Shown piece by piece: positions 1 to 7,165 of a stretch of DNA of 64,000 nt. The stretch comes from Hymenobacter sp. GOD-10R (GTDB lineage: Bacteria > Bacteroidota > Bacteroidia > Cytophagales > Hymenobacteraceae): positions 806,001 through 870,000 of the forward strand of contig NZ_CP141184.1 in the NCBI RefSeq assembly GCF_035609205.1. Direction: 5' to 3'. The position numbers and the translations under genes are program-made. The first letter of the stretch is position 1. The number at the start of each line of letters is the position of its first letter. Below the pieces are notes generated by a model. It was not told the origin of the DNA. It made no database searches and saw only the letters and a list, made by a program, of their open reading frames with translations.

Positions 1-164
1 CCAAGCGCTCCATCGAGAAGACCCTAGGTTTTCAATTTGAAGGTGTGATGCGCGAGTCGGGCGTAAACGACCAGGGTGAGTTTGAAGACGAGTTGCTTTA
101 CGCCATTCTGCGCCGTGACTGGCTAGCGCTGTACGATAAGTCGCTGGTGCGGGTGATTGAGTAA
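1..164 (+). CDS. GNAT-family N-acetyltransferase, C-terminal fragment
   Basis: Reading from base 3, the last 53 codons of a gene run into the window and stop at TAA 162-164. The protein contains S-I-E-K-T-L-G-F-Q-F-E-G-V, the typical last helix and strand of RimJ/RimL-type GNAT acetyltransferases (pattern S..v.eKlGF..EG), followed by a D...Y..L..DW tail also usual in that group. GNAT enzymes transfer an acetyl group from acetyl-CoA to an amine; the substrate cannot be told from this fragment. The start lies outside the window. Confidence 0.75.
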   Translation, partial: KRSIEKTLGFQFEGVMRESGVNDQGEFEDELLYAILRRDWLALYDKSLVRVIE

Positions 165-250
165 GACTTAGTAGCGCTGCATGCGAGACGTGCAACGATC
201 GCACGCAAAATTCCTCTCCGCGAAACGGCGTTATTGACATGTTGTAGAAA

Positions 251-268
251 CCTAGGTTCGAACCTAGG
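251..268. repeat. 18-bp perfect palindrome over the regulator's stop codon
   Basis: CCTAGGTTCGAACCTAGG is a perfect palindrome that includes the stop codon of the minus-strand regulator (264-266). There is no T tract, so it is not a classic intrinsic terminator. It belongs to a set of CTAG-containing palindromes at gene ends in this window. Confidence 0.6.
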
Positions 269-1241
269 CTACTCGTTCCCGGCTGTATTTGTCCCGGTAT
301 TGTTTCGGCGATAAGCCCGTGATGCGCTTGAAGGTATCCCGAAAGGCCTTCGGGTCGGTGTAGCCGACGTTATACATCACCTCGTTCACGTTTTCCCGCG
401 ACGATTCCAGGCTGTTTTTGGCGGCTTCTACCTTCACCCGTTGAATGTATTCGACCACCGAGTTGGCCGTGGCCTTCTTGAAGCGGCGTTCTAGGTTGCG
501 GCGGCTTAGGGCTAGCATATCAGCAAGCTGATCGACGGTAATCTTCTCCTGGTAATTATCCTCGATGTAGGTCTGAGCGCGTTTCACCGGCTCGTCGCCG
601 TGCTCCTTCTGGCCGTTGAAGATGACAAAGGCCGACTGGCTTACGCGCTCAATATCAATTTGGAACACCTTGGCGCATAGCACGGCCATGTCGCGGCCAG
701 CGTATTTCTCGATGAGATAAAGCACCAAGTTGAGGTAGGAGAATGCTCCGCCACTGGAATAAATGCCGTGCTCGTCGGTGATAAGCCGGTTCTCGACTAG
801 CTCCACCTCCGGGAACATGCGACGAAAGTCGTTGGCGGCGGCCCAGTGCGTTGTGCACTGCCGGCCGGTGAGCAGCCCCGTGGAGGCAAGCAGAAATGCA
901 CCCAGGCATAAGCTAGCTACCTCCGCCCCTTGTCTGTACTGTTGAATAATCCAGGGCACAAAGTCGCGGTTGGCTTGCAACGCATCCGCCGGGTCGCCGT
1001 CCACCGCCGGGATGACAACCAAGTCCGTGCGGTCCACATCTTCGGTCAGTAGTTCCGTGTACACATTGTACATGCCCCCGCATACGGGCGTGGCGTGCGC
1101 TAGTCCCACTAGCTGCACCTGAAACAATGGTGGCTTGCCCATGCGCGCCAGCAGGGCATTTACCTCAGAGAATACCAAGCGGGGCCCCTCGATGCTGCCC
1201 AGTATGGCGCCGCGCGGAACCAAGATGGTGATGTGCTTCAT
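264..1241 (-). CDS. GlxA-family AraC-type transcriptional regulator
   Basis: This 325-residue protein has two parts. Residues 1 to about 190 form a DJ-1/PfpI (class I glutamine amidotransferase-like) domain with the nucleophile-elbow sequence S-L-C-L-G-A-F around Cys112. Residues about 215-320 form an AraC double helix-turn-helix, ending in the family signature G-Y-x-D-x-x-A-F-R-x-x-F-K-R-x-x-G-x-S-P. This is the GlxA architecture: a ligand-sensing domain without proven enzyme activity joined to a DNA-binding domain. It is transcribed away from a DoxX-like and a DHFR-like gene, which suggests it controls them; that link is inferred from position only. The ATG at 1239-1241 gives the usual family length. 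Confidence 0.9.
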   Translation of the reverse strand: MKHITILVPRGAILGSIEGPRLVFSEVNALLARMGKPPLFQVQLVGLAHATPVCGGMYNVYTELLTEDVDRTDLVVIPAVDGDPADALQANRDFVPWIIQQYRQGAEVASLCLGAFLLASTGLLTGRQCTTHWAAANDFRRMFPEVELVENRLITDEHGIYSSGGAFSYLNLVLYLIEKYAGRDMAVLCAKVFQIDIERVSQSAFVIFNGQKEHGDEPVKRAQTYIEDNYQEKITVDQLADMLALSRRNLERRFKKATANSVVEYIQRVKVEAAKNSLESSRENVNEVMYNVGYTDPKAFRDTFKRITGLSPKQYRDKYSRERVA

Positions 1242-1524
1242 AACCGGAAACTAACGTGACGTGGATAACAAGCAACCAAAATTTAGTGGTGTAAATGTGC
1301 TAAAATATTTCGCAATATCCTGCTAATATTTGTCGCAATTCACCCGCAGATCGTCGCATTTGCCCCCGCTTTTTGGCTAGCCTTTCGTGCACCTTTGTAT
1401 AGTTCGGCAGACGCCTGAATGCTTGATAATCACACGAAAGCAATTGCTGAGCGGGCCCAAGGGCTGCGGCTGCGTTGCTGCTTCACCTAGGTTCTCCATC
1501 CTTCCACTTCTTACCCTGTAAGCT
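1242..1524. promoter_or_regulatory. divergent intergenic region, regulator / DoxX
   Basis: About 280 bases between the divergent regulator and DoxX gene must hold both promoters. The part near 1280-1330 is AT-rich. I did not find a convincing TTG-N19-TAnnTTTG promoter; CACCTTTG at about 1390 is the nearest -7 candidate. No RNA gene is apparent. Confidence 0.35.
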
Positions 1525-1983
1525 ATGAAATCAAAAACTCTCCCCATTCTTTACTGGAGCATCACGGGCTTATGTTCCTTGGCGATGCTGATGGCTGGTG
1601 TAGTAGAACTGGTGCGAACGACTGAGGGGCAGGAAATCATGCGCCACCTAGGATACCCGGTGTATGTCCTTACCATCATCGGCGCGGGCAAAACGCTAGG
1701 TGCACTAGCTATTATCCAAGGCTGGTTCCGTACCCTGAAAGAATGGACATACGCGGGCTTCACCATCAATTTGCTAGGTGCCGCGGCCTCCCGCGCTTAT
1801 GCCGGCGACAGCCTCGCGCTGATTGTGTCGCCCTTCCTATTTCTGGCGGTGCTGCTCACGTCATATTTTCTCTGGAAAAAGCGGCTGGCACAATCCAAGC
1901 GTCAGAGGCAACCCTCTACGCTGCACGTAGCATCTGGGTCAGCAGAAGAGAAGCTAGCCCAGGTAACGGGCCTTGTAGCCTAA
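1525..1983 (+). CDS. DoxX-like integral membrane protein
   Basis: This 152-residue protein has four predicted membrane helices (roughly residues 8-27, 47-66, 74-92 and 97-115) and the DoxX-type segments L-x-x-x-x-x-A-G-V-x-E and I-G-A-G-K-x-L-G-A-L-A-I. The basic tail after residue 118 is likely cytoplasmic. DoxX-like proteins are small inner-membrane proteins, some linked to redox or sulfur metabolism, but most, including this one, have no known activity. It begins 284 bases from the divergent GlxA-type regulator and lies 58 bases before a DHFR-like gene, so it is probably the first gene of a two-gene unit controlled by that regulator. Confidence 0.85.
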   Translation: MKSKTLPILYWSITGLCSLAMLMAGVVELVRTTEGQEIMRHLGYPVYVLTIIGAGKTLGALAIIQGWFRTLKEWTYAGFTINLLGAAASRAYAGDSLALIVSPFLFLAVLLTSYFLWKKRLAQSKRQRQPSTLHVASGSAEEKLAQVTGLVA

Positions 1984-2041
1984 CAACCTAGGTCGTTTAA
2001 GGCCTACCAAAAAAGGACGTGTTTACTTCTGCTTAAAAGCT

Positions 2042-2587
2042 ATGAGAAAGGTGATTGTGTCTGAATTTCTATCGTTGGACGGTGTTATGGAAGAACCCAT
2101 GTGGACGTTCAACTACTTTGGGGAGGACCAGGCGAAGTACAAGCTAGACGAGCTCATGGCCTCCGATGCGCTGTTGCTGGGCCGCGTAACATACGAAGGG
2201 TTCGCCACTGCTTGGCCCGACCGCAAGGATGAGCAGGGCTTTGCCGACCGCATGAACAGCTTGCCTAAGTATGTGGTATCGACCACGCTGAACGAGGCGG
2301 AGTGGAACAACTCCCACGTAATCAGCGCAAACGTGGCCGAGGAAGTAACACGGTTGAAACAACAACCTGGGCAGAACATTCTGGTGGGCGGCAGCGGACA
2401 GCTCGTGCAGTCCCTGATGCAGCACGACCTCGTCGACGAATACCGGATCATGTTCTTTCCGGTGGTAATCGGGAAGGGCAAACGTTTATTCAAGCAAGGC
2501 AGTACAGCTACTCTAAAGCTGACAGATGCTCAGACTTTCGCCTCCGGCGTCACGGTGCTCACCTATCAGCCTGATCGTAAGCACTAA
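2042..2587 (+). CDS. dihydrofolate reductase-like (RibD C-terminal fold) protein
   Basis: The 181-residue protein has the RibD-C/DHFR-like pattern: M-R-K-V-I-V-S-E-F-L-S-L-D-G-V at the N terminus, L-L-G-R-V-T-Y-E-G near residue 46, and the nucleotide-binding I-L-V-G-G-S-G-Q-L-V near residue 111, followed by D-E-Y-R-I-M-F-F-P-V-V-I-G-K-G. These proteins bind NADPH and are related to the reductase domain of riboflavin synthesis and to DHFR. Stand-alone members such as this are common in Bacteroidota and their substrate is unknown, so it should not be read as folA. It is probably co-transcribed with the preceding DoxX gene. Confidence 0.85.
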   Translation: MRKVIVSEFLSLDGVMEEPMWTFNYFGEDQAKYKLDELMASDALLLGRVTYEGFATAWPDRKDEQGFADRMNSLPKYVVSTTLNEAEWNNSHVISANVAEEVTRLKQQPGQNILVGGSGQLVQSLMQHDLVDEYRIMFFPVVIGKGKRLFKQGSTATLKLTDAQTFASGVTVLTYQPDRKH

Positions 2588-2611
2588 CCTAGCTTCGTGA
2601 CGAAGCTAGGT
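2587..2611. terminator. 25-bp palindrome directly after the DHFR-like gene
   Basis: ACCTAGCTTCGT and ACGAAGCTAGGT are perfect 12-base inverted arms separated by one G, starting at the last base of the stop codon. No T run follows. It may act as a transcript-end hairpin or be a recognition site; it has the CTAG core seen in other gene-end palindromes here. Confidence 0.5.
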
Positions 2612-2707
2612 GCCCGTCTGAACATAGCGTCTTCTTATCTCGTATGTGTCGCTGAGAGGCCAATAGGCCTTTGAAGTCTCTGACTTTCCTCCATAAGACA
2701 CAACACG

Positions 2708-3043
2708 ATGAAAACACTACTTGCACTTGCGACTGTATGCGCCCTGAGCATCACGGCCGCTGCCGCTCAAACGACTTCTCCTGCTGCTGGCACCACGCCT
2801 ACCATGAATGGTACGGCTAGCCCCCAATCGTCGCCTCCAGCTCAGCCAAACTCCTCCCTAGGTACGTTACCAAGCAGCAACACCCAGCCAGCCAGCGACA
2901 TGCAAACGGGCACCACAAGTGGCTCTACTATGTCGGGTGGTATGACCGGCGGCAACATGCGGAAGGCAGACAAGGCCATGAAAAAAGACCGCATGAAAAA
3001 GTCGAAAATGAAGTCATCGACTTCTACCAGCACTACGCAGTAA
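2708..3043 (+). CDS. small secreted Ser/Thr/Pro-rich protein with basic tail
   Basis: This 111-residue protein has a clear signal peptide (M-K-T-L-L-A-L-A-T-V-C-A-L-S-I-T-A-A-A-A-Q, cleavage probably after A-A-A). A low-complexity stretch rich in Ser, Thr, Pro, Gly and Asn follows, then a strongly basic Lys/Met segment (about residues 84-104) and a Ser/Thr tail. No domain is recognisable. The layout resembles the Gly/Ser/Thr-rich protein at 5707, which also has a basic segment, so the two may be analogous envelope proteins. It has its own terminator and is probably monocistronic. Confidence 0.7.
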   Translation: MKTLLALATVCALSITAAAAQTTSPAAGTTPTMNGTASPQSSPPAQPNSSLGTLPSSNTQPASDMQTGTTSGSTMSGGMTGGNMRKADKAMKKDRMKKSKMKSSTSTSTTQ

Positions 3044-3062
3044 GCTGCGAAGCCTCTGTTAG

Positions 3063-3093
3063 AAAAGGCCACCGATAGGTGGCCTTTTTCTTT
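3063..3093 (+). terminator. intrinsic terminator
   Basis: AAAAGGCCACC and GGTGGCCTTTT (11-bp stem, GATA loop) are followed by a T-rich stretch, 20 bases after the stop of the small secreted protein. Confidence 0.85.
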
Positions 3094-3236
3094 GGTCCTT
3101 GTATCAAGTGCCGAGCACAACCTAAGTGCTAGCATTGGAACTAGGTAGGAGGAGGCTAGCTATTCTGGGGCGCGCATAATGGCATCTTGCCGGGTGCTGT
3201 GTACCTTGTTTGCCTAACGTATTGCTGTTGGGTACC

Positions 3237-4496
3237 ATGTCTCTCCTGCGCTCCGCCTTTCTACCGATGATGTTAACGCTTGCGACACTATCAGCTCGCG
3301 CCCAAACCGACGAGGCTAAACTACAAGCCAAAGCCCGCGCCATTCACGAACGGGCCTTTGTCCTCGACACGCACCAGGATACGCCCGGCAACCTCCTCAA
3401 ACCTGGTTTCGACCTCACCAAAGACCACACGCCCGCGGAAGAGGCGCAAGTTGACTTCCCCAAGATGAAACGTGGCGGCCTCGATGGCGCTTTCTGGGCC
3501 GTGTACGTGGGGCAGGGCCCGCGCACGCCGGAAGGCACCGCCGCCATCCGGAAAGAGGTACAGGCTCTGTTCGACGTCATTCACGGCGCCATCAAGCAGT
3601 ACCCCGCCGAACTAGCGTTGGCCACCACGCCTGCTGAGGCGCTGCGCATCCGCAAGTCTGGGCAGCGCGCGATATTCATTGGCATGGAAAACGGTTACCC
3701 CGTTGGGCAAGACCTAGGTATGCTTCAGCAGTATTATAATCAAGGCGCCCGCTACATCACGCTCTGCCATTCCTCCAACAACGACATCTGCGATTCCTCC
3801 ACCGACCCGAAGGGGCCCGAACACCAAGGCCTGAGTGCCTTCGGCCGCCAAGTGGTGCAGGAAATGAACCATCTGGGTATGATGGTCGACGTGTCGCACA
3901 CCTCCGATTCGACGGTGTATGACGTGTTGCGTCTCTCCACGGTGCCCATTATTGCCTCGCACTCGGGTAGCCGCGTGCTCAGCAACATGGCGCGCAACCT
4001 CACCGACGACATGCTCCGCGACCTAGCTCGCCACGGTGGCGTGGTGCAGCTCAACCTGTTCAGCCCGTACGTCAAGACCGAAACAAAATCGCCCGAGCGG
4101 CAGGCCGCCGAGCAGGCTTTCTGCGCCAAGTGGCAGATCAAAACCTTCCTCAACGTGTACGCATTGCCGCCCGCTGATCGGAAGGAGGCGTTAGCTGAAT
4201 ACACGCAGATAGAAAAGCAATACCCCGTGCCCCTGGCCAACGTGCAAGACGCCGCCAACCAGATCGACCACCTCGTGCAAGTAGCTGGCATCGACCACGT
4301 GGGCATTGGCTCCGACTTTGACGGTGGTACCATCCTCGATGGCCTTGCCGACATCGGCGACTTCCCGAATCTGACCCTAGAACTAGTGCGCCGCGGCTAC
4401 TCGGCACGCGACATCAATAAAATCTGGGGTGGCAACCTGTTTCGGGTGATGCGCGCCGTAGAGCGAGGCAAGGGGAAAGGGCCGCGCAAGAGCTAG
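3237..4496 (+). CDS. M19 membrane dipeptidase (renal dipeptidase-like), secreted
   Basis: A 419-residue metallopeptidase of family M19, which cleaves dipeptides including D-amino-acid or dehydro-dipeptides using two zinc ions. The expected ligands are visible: H-x-D (His46, Asp48), Glu151 in G-M-E-N-G, His221 in V-S-H and His242 in A-S-H-S, followed by G-S-D-F-D-G-G. I chose the ATG at 3237 because M-S-L-L-R-S-A-F-L-P starts a normal signal peptide ending in A-R-A-Q; the upstream ATG at 3210 would add nine residues before it. The protein is probably periplasmic and may recycle peptides from food or cell wall. A TACCTTG sequence at 3202 is a weak -7 candidate consistent with the later start. 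It stands alone. Confidence 0.9.
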   Translation: MSLLRSAFLPMMLTLATLSARAQTDEAKLQAKARAIHERAFVLDTHQDTPGNLLKPGFDLTKDHTPAEEAQVDFPKMKRGGLDGAFWAVYVGQGPRTPEGTAAIRKEVQALFDVIHGAIKQYPAELALATTPAEALRIRKSGQRAIFIGMENGYPVGQDLGMLQQYYNQGARYITLCHSSNNDICDSSTDPKGPEHQGLSAFGRQVVQEMNHLGMMVDVSHTSDSTVYDVLRLSTVPIIASHSGSRVLSNMARNLTDDMLRDLARHGGVVQLNLFSPYVKTETKSPERQAAEQAFCAKWQIKTFLNVYALPPADRKEALAEYTQIEKQYPVPLANVQDAANQIDHLVQVAGIDHVGIGSDFDGGTILDGLADIGDFPNLTLELVRRGYSARDINKIWGGNLFRVMRAVERGKGKGPRKS

Positions 4497-4604
4497 GTAC
4501 TTAGCAGTAAAGCAAGGGTTATTGAACGAGTCCAATAATTTATCGTTTAATAACTAGTGGCTTTCCATGAGAAGAGCCCTTGTTCCATTCTGAGCATCAA
4601 GAAA

Positions 4605-4796
4605 ATGAAATCGATTCGTTTGTTTTTGGCTATAGTGTCTTGCTTTGCGCTTACCAATTGCGTTTACCACCGCGATAGTGCCTACCGCGGCCGTGACAAC
4701 GACCGCCACGGCCGTCACAGCAGATATGACCGCCACGATCGGCACCGTGGCTACGCGCATGACCGTGACCACGACCATGACCGTGGGCGCTACTAA
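4605..4796 (+). CDS. small His/Arg/Asp-rich lipoprotein
   Basis: A 63-residue protein starting M-K-S-I-R-L-F-L-A-I with lipobox L-T-N-C, so it is predicted to be lipidated at Cys19. The mature part is almost entirely Arg, His, Asp, Gly and Tyr, in repeats of the D-R-H and R-H-D-R-H type ending in D-R-D-H-D-H-D-R-G-R-Y. Such a chain is probably disordered and could bind divalent metals, but no family is recognised and this function is inferred from composition only. An in-frame ATG at 4557 would bury the signal peptide, so the start at 4605 is preferred. Confidence 0.6.
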   Translation: MKSIRLFLAIVSCFALTNCVYHRDSAYRGRDNDRHGRHSRYDRHDRHRGYAHDRDHDHDRGRY

Positions 4797-4810
4797 CCTA
4801 GCTTACACCA

Positions 4811-4852
4811 CAGAAAAAGGGCCGCTCCTGATCAGGAGTGGCCCTTTTTCTG
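4811..4852. terminator. bidirectional intrinsic terminator
   Basis: A long inverted repeat with arms CAGAAAAAGGGCC..CTCCTG and CAGGAG..GGCCCTTTTTCTG has T runs on both strands. It sits between the small lipoprotein (plus) and the convergent DUF2141 gene (minus) and can serve both. Confidence 0.85.
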
Positions 4853-4882
4853 TGTACGGTACCACTAGCGGTGCCGTCGCTT

Positions 4883-5338
4883 TTATTCTTTCAAGGCGAT
4901 GGTGACTACTGTGTTCGTCTGACCAACCGTGAACTTGCAATCGTTAAAATCGGGTGGGCTGAGCTTAGGACGTACGTTGTTGGAAAACGCGAATGGCTCC
5001 GTCGGAATGCCGAGGAAGTTCTTGTCTAGCTTGTCGTTGTTGTTGGTATCCTGGGTAATAGCCACGGCCCAATCGCCCTGGGGCAGCTCTACGGGCAGCA
5101 TGATCTTGTTTTGGCCGCTGGGCTGCACTACTTTCTTGAACACGTAGCCGTCGGGCTTCAAAAACTTCTCCCGCAAGTTGTAGAAGTACAGCTTCACGGC
5201 CGACTTGGTGGAAGCTAGGTTCGATACAACAACCGTGATGGAAGAAGTGGCGGCCGGATCTTCTGCGCTTGCTTGCGCGACTGAGGTGCTGATAAGGCTG
5301 CTACCTACTAGCAGGAGCGTGAGTTTGGCTTTGGGCAT
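4883..5338 (-). CDS. DUF2141 secreted protein
   Basis: A 151-residue exported protein. From the ATG at 5336-5338 (M-P-K-A-K-L-T-L-L-L-V-G) there is a normal signal peptide; an upstream start at 5401 would place 21 odd residues before it. The mature part matches the DUF2141 pattern: V-V-V-S-N-L-x-S near the start, Y-x-x-x-E-K-F-L, G-D-W-A-V-A-I-T-Q-D-T-N-N-N-D-K-L-D-K-N-F-x-G-I-P-x-E-P-F-A-F-S-N-N, and a final beta strand. The family is common in the Bacteroidota periplasm and has no assigned function. The D-x-N-x-N-D-K-L-D segment resembles a calcium-binding loop. Confidence 0.85.
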   Translation of the reverse strand: MPKAKLTLLLVGSSLISTSVAQASAEDPAATSSITVVVSNLASTKSAVKLYFYNLREKFLKPDGYVFKKVVQPSGQNKIMLPVELPQGDWAVAITQDTNNNDKLDKNFLGIPTEPFAFSNNVRPKLSPPDFNDCKFTVGQTNTVVTIALKE

Positions 5339-5706
5339 AAAGAGAAAGAAACGCAAGTGCTGGTTACGGGCGAAACACTTACGCCTACGAAAAGATTGCA
5401 TAGGTCGCTGGCATTCTGGCCTAAACGAAGCCAGGCAAGTAGTACCAACGCCAACTGTGGCGTAAAAGATGAGCCGACCGGATACCTCCCAAACTAGCAG
5501 TGTAGTGAAGCAATTCAGATCAAATGGGAGACAAGCTGAACGGCACGCATGAAACTTAAAAATTTTAGTAGTCTAGTAATGAACCGGTTATAGCTGAACA
5601 ACATCCTATTTTCTAATCTTAGTGATAGAGGTGCACGTAAGTATTTGACAACCAGTATGTAGTGTTCAGCTTACCTTTCTCCTCACCCAACCCAAAAAAT
5701 ACTTTT
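5339..5706. other. intergenic region without a recognised gene
   Basis: About 370 bases between divergent genes. The 5520-5700 part is AT-rich and should hold the promoter of the Gly/Ser-rich protein; TTTGAC at about 5642 followed by TATGTAG at about 5656 is a loose candidate. I see no ORF with coding character and no hairpin of note. Confidence 0.4.
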
Positions 5707-6147
5707 ATGAAAAAGTTAGTTGTGATGGTTGCCGTATTGGCAGCTACGCTGGCCACGGCCAAAGCACAAACTACTTCCGGCTCTACAGGCGGCGGTAGCA
5801 CTTCGGGTTCAACTGCTGGTGGCGGCACGTCGGGCTCGGGTAGCATGTCAACCTCGGGTTCGGGTGGCAGCACTTCCGGCTCGGGCACTATGTCGACTTC
5901 CGGCTCTACAGCCGGCGGCTCTACTTCGGGCAGCGGTCGTATGTCGGGCTCGACGAGCGGCTCCGGACGTTCGATGAACAAAGCCACGGGCACCAAAGGC
6001 TCCATGCGCGGCAGCAAGAGCGGCAGCCGTTCTGGCAGTGGTTCATCGAGCACGAGCGGCAGCGGTAGCACGAGCGGCAGTTCGACGGGTGGTAGCACCA
6101 GCGGCAGCACTTCTGGTAGCGGCTCCACCACCGGCGGATTGCGCTAG
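5707..6147 (+). CDS. secreted Gly/Ser/Thr-rich low-complexity protein
   Basis: A 146-residue protein with signal peptide M-K-K-L-V-V-M-V-A-V-L-A-A-T-L-A-T-A-K-A. The mature chain is nearly all Gly, Ser and Thr in irregular G-S-T-S-G-S-G repeats, interrupted by a basic patch (about residues 90-112: R-S-M-N-K-A-T-G-T-K-G-S-M-R-G-S-K-S). It ends abruptly after a further repeat block. The ATG at 5707 is preferred over an in-frame ATG at 5662 because it starts the signal peptide. The composition suggests a disordered cell-surface or matrix protein. The repetitive DNA also opens a long antisense frame that is an artefact. Confidence 0.65.
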   Translation: MKKLVVMVAVLAATLATAKAQTTSGSTGGGSTSGSTAGGGTSGSGSMSTSGSGGSTSGSGTMSTSGSTAGGSTSGSGRMSGSTSGSGRSMNKATGTKGSMRGSKSGSRSGSGSSSTSGSGSTSGSSTGGSTSGSTSGSGSTTGGLR

Positions 6148-6176
6148 CCACACGCGCCTAGTCCTTTGCGATTTCC

Positions 6177-6207
6177 AAAACGCCCGGTAGCACCGGGCGT
6201 TTTTTTG
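6177..6207 (+). terminator. intrinsic terminator
   Basis: AAAACGCCCGGT / ACCGGGCGTTTT (12-bp stem, 3-base loop) with a run of seven T, 30 bases after the Gly/Ser-rich gene. Confidence 0.9.
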
Positions 6208-6350
6208 TGCCTTGTTTAGCGAGAACCACGCGCCCCAAGCAGCCAGAGGCAGCTGCCAAATCTTGCGCGGTACCTACCTTCGCCCCATGCTAGCGTTCCT
6301 GCCGCAGTTCTGCGCGCAGGTGAAACTGGCCTCATATTCACGTTTTTCTT

Positions 6351-6980
6351 ATGACTGCTCCTGCTATTACTACCATCATCTTCGACCTAGGTGGCGTGCT
6401 CATCGACTGGAATCCGCGCTACCTCTACCGCCGACTCATCACCGACGACCAGGAGCTAGATACATTTCTAAGCACGGTTACTACTTCTGACTGGAATGAA
6501 GAGCAAGACGCTGGGCGCTCGTTGGCCGATGGCACGGCGCTGCTGGTGGCCCAGCACCCACAGCACCGCGAGTTGATCGAGCACTTTTATGGGCGTTGGT
6601 CGGAGATGCTCGGTGGCGCCATCGAAGGCACCGTAGAGGTTCTGACTGAGCTGAAAGCTAGCCAGCGCTACCACCTGTATGCGCTCACCAACTGGTCAGC
6701 CGAGACGTTTCCGATAGCACTGGAGCAGTTCGATTTTCTGCATTGGTTTGAAGGCATCGTGGTATCAGGCACAGAGAAAATGCGCAAGCCGACCCCCGAG
6801 TTTTATCACCTGCTACTCACGCGCTACGGGGTAGAAGCCCAGCAAGCCGTGTTCATCGACGATAACCTGCGCAACATTCAGGCGGCGCAAGCCATTGGCA
6901 TGCACACGGTTCACTTCCAATCAGCCGAACAACTACGCGCCGAACTGGAGACTTTGGGCGTACTATCCACGGTCAGCTAG
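6351..6980 (+). CDS. HAD-IA hydrolase, YihX-like sugar phosphatase candidate
   Basis: A 209-residue HAD-superfamily phosphatase. Motif I is I-I-F-D-L-G-G-V-L-I-D with nucleophile Asp12; the second Asp of the usual D-x-D is replaced by Gly, as in the YihX group. Motif II is A-L-T-N-W-S, motif III is the Lys of K-M-R-K-P-T-P-E, and motif IV is V-F-I-D-D-N-L-R-N. The alpha-helical C1 cap lies between residues 18 and 100. YihX of E. coli dephosphorylates alpha-glucose-1-phosphate; that substrate is only a family-based suggestion here. No operon partner is evident. Confidence 0.88.
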   Translation: MTAPAITTIIFDLGGVLIDWNPRYLYRRLITDDQELDTFLSTVTTSDWNEEQDAGRSLADGTALLVAQHPQHRELIEHFYGRWSEMLGGAIEGTVEVLTELKASQRYHLYALTNWSAETFPIALEQFDFLHWFEGIVVSGTEKMRKPTPEFYHLLLTRYGVEAQQAVFIDDNLRNIQAAQAIGMHTVHFQSAEQLRAELETLGVLSTVS

Positions 6981-7034
6981 AGCCTGCCTGCGGTGGTAAG
7001 TTGGACGCAAAAAATAAAAATAGGACAGAATTGA

Positions 7035-7064
7035 TTGATGTACGTACATTAATTAGTACCTTTG
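7035..7064 (+). promoter_or_regulatory. yceI promoter with ATGTACGTACAT operator in its spacer
   Basis: A Bacteroidota-type promoter is visible: -33 TTG (7035-7037), a 19-base spacer, and -7 TACCTTTG (7057-7064), about 100 bases before the yceI start. The spacer begins with the perfect palindrome ATGTACGTACAT (7038-7049), which extends to a 20-bp near-palindrome (7034-7053, one mismatch). The same 12-mer lies in the wrbA promoter at 52557. A bound dimer here would block RNA polymerase, so repression is the likely mode. Confidence 0.75.
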
Positions 7065-7165
7065 TCGCAGTGGTTGCAAGGTCAGAGTCAAAGACAAGAC
7101 TTGACGAACCGGCAGCTACCAGATAATTAACTACTATATATTCATCATTTCAGTTCTTCACTGAC

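Noticed and set aside
5619..6131. Long antisense frame (170 codons) rich in Pro, Glu, Val and Leu
   Set aside because: It is the mirror of the Gly/Ser/Thr repeats of the secreted protein on the plus strand, which avoids stops in several frames. It has no start context or signal.
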